The position numbers and the translations under genes are program-made. Positions 12,100-22,516 of a DNA stretch of 64,000 nt are shown piece by piece. Every line of letters starts with the position of its first letter. The stretch's first letter is position 1. The stretch is from Dichotomocladium elegans (taxonomy: Eukaryota; Mucoromycota; Mucoromycetes; Mucorales; Lichtheimiaceae): the NCBI GenBank assembly GCA_025716815.1, contig JAIXMN010000008.1, forward strand, positions 1,240,001 to 1,304,000. The letters run 5' to 3'. The notes beneath the pieces are model-generated. The model did no database searches. It was given only the letters and a program-made list of their open reading frames with translations, and was not told the DNA's origin.

Positions 12100-15000
12100 T
12101 CCTATTGTTTAGGATATATATCTATATATTACATCAGTACATTCATGTCGTGGCGTATTTTGCACTAATGAGCACAGGAATTGTAGCAGATTTTTTAACC
12201 TGTATGCCAGGCTACAACATGCAATGCTTCAAAATAAAAACGCACCCGTATAGCTCAATCTGAAATTGAGAGAAGGGTTACATCAGTTTGAATTTAAAAC
12301 AACAACTTCGTTCATTTAGCTTTAATCCCTGACAGGGAAATCGGTCGACCTGATTGCAGTGTGTGCGATGTCGTCATACATAATGATGTGCAGATAGTGT
12401 GACATGCTTTTTAACCTCACTGCGTTAGCGATTAATCCAGAGAGGGATGGCGATTTGTAATGATGCAACTATGTCCTCTGAGTGGCATTTCCCTATAACG
12501 CGATTGCTGTCTGCTGCATCTGGAAAATGCAGTATCATGTATCATGGCTGGCAATGATTTATGAACTCTCCTGCTCAAAATTTGTTGTTTCCCGGTTGTC
12601 CAGCATATAAATTTACAGCATTCTTCTGTTTCTCCCTCTGTGGGTGGCCCAAGAAGCTTTAATAGTCTTGCTACCTATGAGAACGCAAAACACCAGACAT
12701 TCCAAGAAGTTGCTATTACCCTCACAGAAAAGATCTGGGTCATATCAACTGGAGAGGCGGCTTTAAGCTTGCTGTCACCCACATTCTTATGCAAGAGGAT
12801 ATACATATTGTAGAAAATTCCCAAAATTGAATGAAGTATAAAGCAGAGGGTTGAGGTCGGAACCGAGTATGCCACCATGCTTATGTCAACCAGCTCAGAT
12901 ACCAAGCGTAGAAAGCCTACGCTGGCTGACCAACCTCGAATTCTTACGGAAACCATAAGCACGCAGCAAATTTTTTTTGTCTGTTTCGCATCGCCAATGC
13001 CGCAGTCTACAACGAAATGATGCACTATCCCTGTGCCTTTTAACCTGGGGTTAGAAGCCCTTGCTTTTGTCATAGACACCGCTTTCTTATTCCAAGCCTT
13101 ACGTTCCGCACCGACCATACGCTGCAATCTTTGCAATGTTCTTTCAACATCCCATCCGTCAACGGTATTGGGGTTTTTCTCTCTTCTCCTTCCAAACTGG
13201 CTCCAGCTCTTGTATTTTGTCGGCTTCCGCGGTTAGGTTGCTGTGTAATTTTAACCCCAATAAGGTCCAGCCGATTGCATTTTGATATCTGGAGATATCT
13301 ATGACGGTTGACTGGCCTTCCTTCCAGATTATGGCGCTAAACAATGGCATGACATTCCTCGACGGTGACCACCATTTATTCGTGCTATCTCCTCACTTGC
13401 AGCAGTACTCAGCTTGATGGGTTCCTAAAACAATCCCTCGCTAACACAGCGTCGTGCTCATCGTTTATCACGTCGAAATCTTTCACTTTCTGACCACAAC
13501 CTAATGGCGAATACTACTCTTGCTGAGACGTATTTGGCATGTCATTATAATAGTGCCCATCGCCAAGACCTTCCTCTTCAAACTGCTGTTCATCAGCAAA
13601 TTTTTGACATATACATCTTTTGCCTCAATCTGATTTGTGATGCGCCACATCCTCGACAAGAAAGCAACTGGGAAGTTCTCGAATCTGTCACGCAGCAGGA
13701 TGCCCTATGCCTGTAGTGGATACCGGCTCTCCCCTATGCAGGTGAACAACCGCAATGTTCATTTATTAGTCCCAACTGCCCTCTCTACTGGTGGCCCTCG
13801 CCAATAGGCTGCAGCCCTAGTGCGCGAGTCTTTGTTTTCAGTGCCTGTCATTTCTACCCCATACTGCTGTCACCTCAAAGGCCGCATCGTCTAGCACTTT
13901 TTGTTATTACCAATGCTCATCCATGCGCCATTACACATTCTTTCCGAAGGTTTTTCTCGCCCATCACAGAGTCATCCCCATGAAACTGCCAAGCTCGCAG
14001 CTGCACAGTCGGTCTTTGATTACATGCAGGTCATCTGTCCAAAGGTCGATCGAAGTACAGTATAAGCAAGAGATTCACGCGGCATAACAATGACCTCTTG
14101 GTGCGCTCCGTTTCCACATCATACACTCACTACCCTTTTGCGTCGTCACTCACAGCTCATGCCCTCGATTTTCCATAACCTCACATGAGTGCTTTGTTAT
14201 AAACCGAGGGACAATTTCCTGTAGTCCTATCTGGGCCAAACTGCAAGTATGGGAACCATTGCTGCCCAGACCCTACGTGGCCTGCGTCCTTAATTGTGTT
14301 AGATTGGAGCATCTACGCCACCAGTAATCACAGTGTATGCGTTTGGTATTACCTTCGTCAGCGAGGCTTCCTGGCCTGATGATATTGCTGAGCCAGATAC
14401 TCGACTGCTTAGACTTCAAGAAAAAGGACGTGCACTTTAATATTGTGATCTTCTTATATTCGCTATTTATGCCCGATATATTTCCTTTCGTGCAACTGCG
14501 ATATTAGAATGGATACTATCCTCTACAAGAAATTCCTTACGTTAGCTAAAAAAAGAGAGAAATCTCTTCTGCTAATACATTTGATACTGACATAGTTGAG
14601 GCACAGAAATGGTTTTCTCTTCTGAAAATGAGGCCATCTTATCTTTAATAGTAAGGTCCCCACCTCTTGCAACAAGACCATCTTTTCTTCTGCACACCAT
14701 CAATCACTGCCTTATAAATATGAAAACTCTGTATACCAAACATCGACAATTTTCTACAGTGAATACTAGGCTCTCATTATTATGTGTCACATGAGAGGAC
14801 CTCTGGAAGGAATTATGTAGTTGAATATATCTGTTGGGTGCTGAACCGCAAGTCACAAGTTAGACGTTCATCATGGCAATAGGCTCCTGCAGTTGTAAGT
14901 CCAGTTATCGGCCAAGCGCCTCCCATATCTTCGATCACCACGTCATATCTGATCCAAGTCACTCTGATAAGATTCATGAGCGAGAAACACACTCTGATAT

Positions 15001-15514
15001 TTAAGACCAATGGACCCAATGAACCGTTTTAATTGCTATATGGTCTTTGGGATGTTTTCCGATTGTACATACAGAGGAATTGTGCTGGATTTCATTTTTT
15101 TACGCTCTCTCAATGCAATACTAGTACCTGGCTATCACCGCTTCAGATGAGATGCAACATACCTACGCCCTTATTATTCAAGACGCTCTTATGTGACCCG
15201 GATATAGCGAAATTGTTATGTCCGCAGCAATCTTAATTTGACGAAAGAAAAAAAACTGGCTAGAATCTCCAAGTTCAAAGGAGAGCACTAATTGGCAGAG
15301 AAAATGAGTGTCACCTATATTCTGATGGGTCAATGTGGTGGTAGTATCATTCAGCACCGGTGCTATGGTGCATGGCTTCTAAAAATACTTTGATTGAAAG
15401 GTTCCACTCAGTGCAGGCGTGAAGAAAACGGTCACACCGTGTGGGCTACAAAGGCGCACACGTGTACGACGGAGAGTAGTCCGTCGTTTTTTTGAACTTG
15501 CAACCATAAGAGAA
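12100..15514. other. Gene-poor stretch with unassigned coding relics
   Basis: No intact gene. On the minus strand 13350-12675 shows adjoining frame pieces (KIQELEPVWKEKREK, then DGWDVERTLQRLQRMVGAERKAWNKK) separated by a frame change, which look like a decayed protein gene, probably of transposon origin; the family could not be named. Around 13500-14450 there are further eroded frames. The last few hundred bases precede the Scd6/LSM14 start and presumably hold its promoter. Confidence 0.4.
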
Positions 15515-17274
15515 ATGAACGGCCAAAACTACATTGGATCAAAAATTTCGGCACGTCGTAACATCAATACCGGAAAGCTATCAAAAAGCTGCTAAATAAT
15601 GCCCGTTTAGCTTATCAGCAATAGTGACATTCGTTATGTTGGACGTCTCCACAGCTTAAACGCCGAAGAATCAACGGTCGCATTAGAACAGGGTAAGCTG
15701 AAATAAATCATAAAGATATCCGTCAGCATCTCACGCACTGTCTGTTAAAGTGCGATCGTTTGGCACTGAAGGCCGCCGTGGAAAGCCTGAAGAAGAAATT
15801 CCTCCATCAGACAATGTATTTGACTTTGTAATGTTCCGTGGTTCCGACATCAAGGATCTCCAAGTCCATGAAGGTCCCGCGAAACCAGCACCTCCGCCAC
15901 CACCACCTAACATTCCTAATGATCCCGCCATCTTGGTATGTTCAGCTTTGATAATCTCTACTATGCCCTTGTAGGACTGACATCTTCTCATAGCAGAGCT
16001 CCATGATGAAGAGCTATGGGGGCATGAACCCATACATGACCCCGTACCCACAATACTGGAATACCCCGTCAGCTGTGTATCCAGTTCCCATGCATATGGG
16101 ACCTAGTGCACATATTCACTCGTCTCCAGCAGCCACGGTTCATGGTTCTACCGCCGGTGCTTCGCGTGCGCACCACCTTAACCCCCCAGTAGAAATACCA
16201 AGCGGCCCGTCGCTGCGTGGCCGCCCTGTACCCGAGGCTACCGTTGGTTCTTCGGCCCGTATTATTCCTGAATCTCTACCTCTCAGCACGAATGGTGTAG
16301 TCGCGAACGATCTTGCTACTGCGTCCGTTCATAGGGCTCCCGTTCGTGCCACGGCGGCAACCATTCCTCATTCTTCCCCAGTGGCAGACCGCGAGGTCGT
16401 GTTTAATGCCGAAGCATCTAATGCAGAACTCGAAGAAAGTACCATTGACGATGCAGTCGACCGATTGGGCAAAAAAATAAAAAATTTGGATGTGGAGAGC
16501 GAGAAGAACGTTCAAGAAGACGACGCGCGATCCGGCCAGCAGCAGCAAGTACAGCAAAATCGTGGTCGCCGGTTCAACAGTAACGGACAGAGTAGCAATA
16601 ATACACGTGGGAGTGGTAGCGGACGTGGCGGACGCCAGGACCACCGAGGCGCTTCCTTTGAGGTGCCTAAGTCTGATTTTGATTTTGAGTCGTCAAATGC
16701 GAAATTCAACAAGGATGAAATTGTCAAGGAAGTGACCCGAAAGGTGAACGATGAAGAAGAGGAGGAAATTATTGATACTCGAGAAGAAGAACAAGAGGTT
16801 GTTATTCCACCCCCAACCGATGAGCCATATTATGACAAGGTAAAGGATAAAGCGGTTAACCCATGGGGAAAAAGCAAGAATCTGATTCAGGCATTCTTTC
16901 GTCTGCAGGAAAAGAGCTTCTTCGATAACATCTCATGCGAATCCAAGGAGCGCAATGAGCAAAGTATCGAGTGAGTATCCTCTGAGAGTGGATTTGATGA
17001 GAACAGACATGTTAATTTGTGAGCACAGTGGTGTTGATCGCCGGGCCAAATTCCACGAGGAGCGCAAGCTCAACTTGGAGACATTTGGTGAAGTCTCTGT
17101 CGATCATCCACGATACCGTAATTACCGCGGTCGCGGCGGATTCCGTGGCCGTGGACGCGGTGGTAACTCGCGCGGCTACCGCGGTGGCAATAACCGTGGT
17201 GTAAGTTACAGAGATGATTATACGTTCTTTTGTTAACAAAACTGTAGCGTACGATTCCACGACCTTTATTTTAG
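15515..17274 (+). CDS. Scd6/LSM14-family mRNP protein
   Basis: Seven exons: 15515-15550, 15611-15692, 15751-15935, 15997-16839, 16909-16970, 17029-17200, 17248-17274; 468 aa. Order: LSm-like N-terminal domain ([18 protein letters not shown]..., [18 protein letters not shown]), a Pro/Ser/Ala-rich linker, an FDF motif ([20 protein letters not shown]), the FFD box ([14 protein letters not shown]), the TFG box ([10 protein letters not shown]) and a C-terminal RGG tract. Family knowledge: these proteins bind capped mRNA and eIF4G or DDX6-type helicases, repress translation and promote decapping in P-bodies. The first intron appears to be GC-AG. The intron 16840-16908 is 69 nt with no stop in frame, so retaining it would insert 23 residues into the FFD box. 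If the last GTAAGT intron is not used, the protein ends at 17236 instead. Confidence 0.9.
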
Positions 17275-17582
17275 GACTTTCTATGATATCCGTTTGAACA
17301 GCACATACTCAGGGGCCACTTGATTTATTTTCTCGCTTTTCTGCTGTAACATATTACATACGTGTTATACTGTCTTCCTTGTCGTTTTCCTTTTCTAGTT
17401 GAATAATCTTTTATACACATACACATGCACAGCGCAACTGCATTCTTCCTCTCTCATCCTTTACTTACCAAGCAGTCGGTGCCTAAGCGTGTGAATGCAT
17501 GAGGAGCTGACAGAAAAAGTCTAGAACTGACGTAAAATGAACGGTTGTTGCACAAATGCACAATGGACATGGGTAAAATATA
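17275..17582. other. 3' flank of Scd6/LSM14 gene
   Basis: Pyrimidine-rich sequence that presumably includes the 3' UTR and poly(A) site. No further gene is seen before the TA target site of the Fanzor element at 17581-17582. Confidence 0.5.
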
Positions 17583-18040
17583 CACCGTTTTCGAAAATTG
17601 AAGTCGTGTCTTGGCAATTCTGAAGTCGTGGGATCACAAAATAAGAAGCAGAAACCTTTACGCATGATGACAAAGCAAATGTCGCACAGAAAACGCTTGG
17701 CTAAAAATATTAGCTTGCTTTTTCATACCCATTTTACAGTCTGAAATGAGCAAGGCCATGTTGTTGATGAGTGTGGCTGCCGTTGAAAAGGTAATGTACT
17801 CTCTTCAATCCGGTTATTTTCACACAGAGTATCTACGTAGTCCATCTTGCAAGGGTGACCCTGACCTTATTGCTACACATATCCCCAAGCGAAAGGATTC
17901 AGATGAAAGTAGCAAACTTTAAGCGCGGCTACACAATGTGCATCGACAAAGAGAAGGTTTATGTTCGCGAAATACAGCAATGGGCATTATAGCATGAAAA
18001 GGACCTTGATAAACCTTCAGTGAGGAGCATATGTTTATTA
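17583..18040 (+). pseudogene. N-terminal transposase fragment and left arm of copy A3
   Basis: Nucleotide similarity to A2 4309-4700 and A4 25279-25600: shared GATCACAAA..GCAAATGTCGCA, a TTTTATACACTTTTACA-like stretch, GTTGATGAG and TTCAGATGAAA. Translated after 17930, GYTMCIDKEKVYVREIQQWAL parallels the YTDQDKVRFFKLMF...KKWAL region of the other copies. Frames are broken and the catalytic domain is absent. The fragment is convergent with the Fanzor gene and ends within about 20-30 bp of its stop codon. Confidence 0.6.
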
Positions 18041-18055
18041 TATTTATATATGATA

Positions 18056-20176
18056 TCACTGCCGCCGTCGCGTACTCGGTGATGTAGGTGCTGCTTGTCG
18101 ACGCCTTCTGGGGACAACGGCCCTCCGAAATCTTTCTGGCACTTGACCGGCAACACGCAGACCGTGAATGATATGGATAAAATTTAGGCAAGCGGCAAGA
18201 TCCCGGTTCCACATCCGACGTACTGGACCGTTGTCTTCGGTGCGCAGTATGCAATTTTCGCTGTGACATCTACAGTACAGAGGTCAATGAATTCCTTAGG
18301 CTTTCGAATACATAAAAAAACGCAAGAATGAGTCCCATACCTCAAAAGACCGTGGCAAAGGACGTGGGGCCGCGGTTGCTGCTGCTGTTTGCGCTGCTGG
18401 TGTCGCCGAGGATTTAATACCATCCTGAATTTTGCAAGGTTCTCAGTGCCGTAGGATGGACAGCACTTGCTTGTTTTAAACTCGTCTATTAGGTACACCT
18501 CGAATCCATGCTTTTGCAGGAGTTCCCTGAAGCCCTTGCCACGTATGGGCTCATGGAATCGAGCCATAGGAGCTGACCAGTTCCCGAAAATGAAGACTGC
18601 AGTGCTGCCAAACTTTTCTTTCAAGTCTTGGACAAGCTTAACATCAGCGAGTTGTTTGTTGAAAAAAGCTGACAGACGGAGTTTTCGGAAGAGAAAGGCT
18701 TGGGGCATGTGGTCGGTCATGGTATGACTATAAAACCCCTGGAGAACGTCGGACACCTCGGACCTTACACGAAGAAAGCGGCGGAAGTCATCCAGAACCA
18801 GTGTGCAGCTTCGCTCCTCAGACAGGCGGTTGCACCTTGTGCAGCTGCTTCAACCAACGGAACTTTTTGCTCTTGCGTGCCTTGTCCTGCTGGGATTTTG
18901 TATACCGGAACAGTCGAGGCGCGATATTCGTTGATTCCTCGTGCACGCAGTACATAAAGTCTCGTCGGCCTGGATCGACGGCTACACATCGACCTGATAT
19001 TTCTTCATGATCCGCTCGGCTCAGGCTTGTGATGCAAGGGATAAGCTCCTTGTTTGCTTTTAGAGGTATCGCGGTTGCGATCGGCGATGCTCTCAGCTTT
19101 TTAAATACAGTAACCCCAACGCCATCTGTACTGATCATGCCACGGAACGTGAGATTGCCTTCTTTCTGGGGCCTGAAAGCTTTTGAATTGAGGTCAACTA
19201 CCTCATACCAATAATCCAAGTTGACGAGTTCGTCATCATTGTTCCAAGATCGTTGCAGAATGTTTTGGCAAAATATTTTGCTGTCGATAAACATATAACA
19301 CCGGGACCATCTGCGACGAAGTGGGAAACAATTAAAAGCAGGTAATTCGAGCCGTTGAAACAAGCAAGCGAGCTGGTAAAAGGCTTTCATGTGGTTGGCG
19401 GGGCGGGTCTTGCAGTCGTAGTAGATATTATCTTTTTGGAATCGGTAGCCTTCATGATAACAGTCGAGAACAGGCAATAGGACCTGCAAAGCCTCCCAAA
19501 AAACATCTGATTGCTGCCTGATGAGATCTGTGTTAATCTGTCGGCTACTAATTGCCAACTTGAAGCGTCTGGCTGGCTCGATCACGGTTTCCAGAATACG
19601 GGCGCTTATTTCTTCGGTGCTCAAACGATCGAGCAGGTCTCTTTCCATTATAGCCTTTTGACGTCGAATGCCCAGCAAAGTATTGACGGCACGTCTGAGG
19701 TGCTGACCAAATCGCATGTTGATATTGTTGCTGTACGCTGCATTTATCTTGCGTCCTTCATATATCGAGCATTGCTGTGCATGCGGAAAAGATGGCCTCG
19801 TGTAATTTGCATGGTGGAGATATCCAGGCAAGTACTCGTTGATCAGAGCTCGATTCCTGACTGTGATGGACGATCTAAGTGCACGTCTCTCGTATTCGAC
19901 TAAAGAGAGCCATACTTCAGAAAAAAAAAAACGGCTGTTCAAGAAGATCGCAATGTCGAAGTCTTGGTTGATTTGAAGTTCATTTAGGAAGATATACTTT
20001 GAGAAGGAGAACGCATGCACTGTTGTGGCGTGAGCAATATCAACCACCTCTAGTAACCGCTCACGGTGCTCTTCTCGCCAGCCGATGCTTTGAATAAAAC
20101 ACTTTACCGAAAGGATCCGGTCACCGACATCGCGAATGTTGCAGACACTCGTAGTTGATGTAGCGGGTGAAGACAT
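18056..20176 (-). CDS. Fanzor (eukaryotic TnpB/OrfB-like RNA-guided nuclease), probably inactivated by a frameshift
   Basis: The minus-strand frame opens at 20176 and runs 452 codons to a stop at 18818. A +1 shift near 18822-18841 continues the protein (NRLSEERSCTLVLDDF...) to a splice site at 18341. The intron 18340-18270 (GTATGG...TGTAG, phase 2) then leads to the last exon, 18269-18056. Recognised features: RuvC-I VAVDPGRRDF (Asp about 401), a region with FGNWSAP and HEPIRGKGFRELLQKHGFEVYLIDEFKTS, a zinc ribbon with KCCPSYG, CHGLLR|C and HSENC, RuvC-III MWNRDLAACLNF, and a basic tail (RFRRAVVPRRRRQ). Family knowledge: Fanzors are transposon-encoded relatives of TnpB/Cas12 that cut DNA guided by a downstream RNA. 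Odd points: the frameshift, and Tyr where a zinc-ligand Cys is expected in CPSC (a single G-to-A change). No Arg/Lys-rich tail loss is seen. The family call is strong; activity is doubtful. Confidence 0.85.
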
Positions 20177-20639
20177 GTCTGTACCGGGATGACTAAATAT
20201 TTCGGTTTCTGATGTCTAACCATTGATAAAAGAAGCTTACTTTTGAATGCGAGTTGTAAGTAGCTGTAGATATTGAAGACTAAAAAGTATCGGTATCTAA
20301 GGACCATTTGCGATGATTGTGTTAGCAAAACCTGAAACTTTAGAAATGTGAATGCTACTATCCAATTCCTTTTCTGCATTGTATTTTTACGCGGCGGAAA
20401 TGGGAAGATCGTAACAAGGCGTTTTCAAGCTCTGTATTAGTTAAAGCATCAGTAAGTAATGAAAGTCGTGCATCAAAAGTAGTACAGTATGATCTTTGAT
20501 TTCCTATAAATAATGGACAGTTGGTCAATCTGCTTTTTTCATAACTACATCCGCCCCTCTCTTTCATGGTCTTATCCGGTATGGTCATTATAATACAAAA
20601 TTCTTTTATTACAATCTAACATCCACACTTCTTTGTAGA

Positions 20640-21034
20640 TTAACCAATCGTACCAGCACTTGATGAGCCATGGAAGAGAGGAGATCCTGAACACTTCTTC
20701 TCTCCTTCCGCTCCGTTTCGCTGCCGCTTCTGGTCCCACTCCATTCCTTTTATTCCTTTTCGCCGCCGCCACTGGTCTCATCCCCTGTTGCTGCTGGCCT
20801 CCTCCACATCTTCCGTCCTGGTTATCGCCAGGACACCCATACTACTCTTCGGAGATAAGTTAACGGGTATGGAGAAGAGGTAGTGTTTTTTGTTGTCTAA
20901 CATGTTCCAATCCGCGGATCCGAAATCGTTTTACCTATTGATACGACAACTTTATACGATTCTATGCGTCGCTATTTTGTATTTTGTACGACATTGTTTT
21001 ATCTCATTTACGAAATTTATTTTGGAAAATAAAG
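20640..21034 (+). repeat. GC-rich right arm of copy A3
   Basis: A pyrimidine-rich, GC-rich block (about 20680-20860), then CACCCATACTACTCTTCGGAGATAAGTTAA, parallel to CACACCTAGTTACCTTCGTGGTAAGTTAA in A4, then a long AT-rich tail ending in the terminal repeat. The tail (TTTTACCTATTGATACGACAAC at 20930-20951) is also present in copy A6 on the opposite strand but absent from A4, so A3 and A6 belong to one subfamily. It sits upstream of the Fanzor gene and may include its promoter. Confidence 0.6.
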
Positions 21035-21101
21035 TATTTATTCAGAGGACAATCCTCGCCAGCGCAAAAGGAATTTGTAGACTGAGGCAGATGACGTATT
21101 G

Positions 21102-21239
21102 TCAAGGACTGAATTTGGTATTGTCGCCGCGTGACATAGAACGCTTTCGCGCAGCATCTCCAAGAGCATATTGGAGCGACAAGCCAGTGGGTAAAAAGGT
21201 TCCTCGCATCATGGTCTCTGAAAAATCTGAGGATGAAGA

Positions 21240-21274
<35 letters not shown>

Positions 21275-21488
21275 TTTCATGCGTTTGCTCCTGCCGTATG
21301 GATGTAGGAAGGATGCCGGGCGTCGTATCCATAGACGGGCGGTGCTTGGCTAAGGCCTGTTGGTGCTGTTTCAAAATAGCGTTTGTATCGGATGCCCGTC
21401 GTTGGTGGAAAACAGCGCAAGCGGAGGTATGAGAAGCAAAGGAGTCTGCTTTTTCATAGGTTTTTCCACAACGACAACGGAACGGCAT
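21102..21488 (-). CDS. Small zinc-finger protein with a polyglutamine run
   Basis: Single-exon frame of 128 codons. The N-terminus MPFRCRCGKTYEKADSFASH-TSAC has a C-x-C...H...C pattern (Cys5, Cys7, His20, Cys24) like an atypical C2H2/C2HC finger, followed by a low-complexity Gln run (11 residues, from a CAG-type repeat at 21241-21273) and a Ser-rich segment. No other domain. The A3 transposon ends 67 bp beyond its stop codon. Function is unknown; a DNA- or RNA-binding role would be a guess. It is accepted as a gene because of the ordered Cys/His pattern at the natural start and the long open frame; a longer gene model with upstream exons is possible. Confidence 0.5.
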
Positions 21489-22516
21489 TGCAAAAAAGAA
21501 AAAATAAAACCAGAGAAAAGAAAAGAATGAGAAGGGGGTAAAAAGGAACTGCGCTTTTCAATTATGTGTGCATGTAATGGGTGCACCTTTTGGGACGCAT
21601 ACCTTGTTTAGCTCAGATGGGGTAAATGGGATGGAGGGCGAAGCCGCATCAGAACATCTAGCAACAGGAAAATCTAAGGGCGTAGCGCCTTGTTGCTATT
21701 CCGCATTACCTTAAGAAAAAAAGCAATTGCGAAACTAGGTGTGGATTTCTCTGTCTCTCTTTGCGGTGATATACACTATCCAAGTGATCAATCTTCCATA
21801 TCCTTATGCTCCGACTTGAGTAAGGGCATGAATAGTCGTTTCCTTACGATTCCCTGGATCAACCCCTCCCTAGGCAGAAGCTTCTTGGCGACAGATTAAA
21901 TCCGCTATTCGGGCATCAACTTTTCTTTACAGCTTTTTTATAGTCCAAGGGAGCTGCCAATAATCCTGAAACAATAAGCGCTTTCACCCACTTTGATGCA
22001 GATAAACGAAAATGTTTGTGTTCGTGAGATGTCTTTCTCGTGTAACCATGACAGCGGCGTGTAAATTCAAATTATTGTATGTAGCCGAATACGTTTTTAC
22101 TTTGCCGGGACAACGCAGCAGCATGGTTAAGTTGAATAGGCATGAATTCTCGTTACTGATGCATGCCTAAGGTTGAAAGAAGGTATCCTCTCATTTTTTA
22201 TATAATCCGCCCCTTCAAGCTAACTCTGGTTTGCTGTTAACCCACAAGAGAGAGGGAAGAAAAGATAGAAAGAGAAAGACAAAAAGCAGAAAAAGAAGTT
22301 GTATTATTTCCAAGGCCCGCTATTCCAGCACATTCGATTTCGAGTGACTTTTTTTTTTTTCGCCGTTAAACCTTGTTCCTCGTTCCAGGGCCGAAGATCT
22401 CCTTTTTTTTTCCCTTCTCTCTCTCTCTTCTCTTCTCTTCTCTCTCCTCCGTCCACTGGACAGCAACCTCATCCAGCTGATCCCCCTCGCTTATAACCCG
22501 TTTATCACTCTCAGAA
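21489..22516. other. Intergenic region between divergent genes
   Basis: Holds the upstream regions of the minus-strand zinc-finger gene and the plus-strand DNAJC7-like gene. CT-rich tracts at 22330-22450 just before the J-protein start are typical of fungal leaders. No gene seen. Confidence 0.5.

Larger units (their letters stand above)
17583..21034. mobile_element. Fanzor-carrying Tc1/IS630-like transposon (family A, copy A3), 3.45 kb
   Basis: The left end is CACCGTTTTCGAAAATTG and the right end is TTTATTTTGGAAAATAAAG, imperfect inverted repeats flanked by TA at 17581-17582 and 21035-21036. Read inward, the A4 left end TACACTATTTTCCAAAAT and the A3 right end TACTTTATTTTCCAAAAT match at 16 of 18 positions. 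The left 450 bp aligns with the left ends and transposase N-terminal parts of A2 and A4. The right about 380 bp aligns with the GC-rich right arm of A2, A4, A6 and 31310-31507. Between them lies the minus-strand Fanzor gene (18056-20176) instead of the transposase catalytic core. The element therefore depended on a transposase supplied in trans, or lost it by replacement. Confidence 0.8.

Noticed and set aside
12675..13350. Possible KDZ-type transposase relic
   Set aside because: Adjacent frame pieces look protein-derived, but I could not match any catalytic or family motif.
17953..18018. Rho-independent-style terminator after the Fanzor gene
   Set aside because: The inverted repeat has a 46-nt loop and no T-run, and such terminators are not used by fungal nuclear genes.
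18818..18842. A mini-intron (GTGCAACCGCCTGTCTGAG) as the cause of the Fanzor frame change
   Set aside because: 19 nt is far below the shortest intron here (47 nt), lacks a branch site and would not fix the frame properly.
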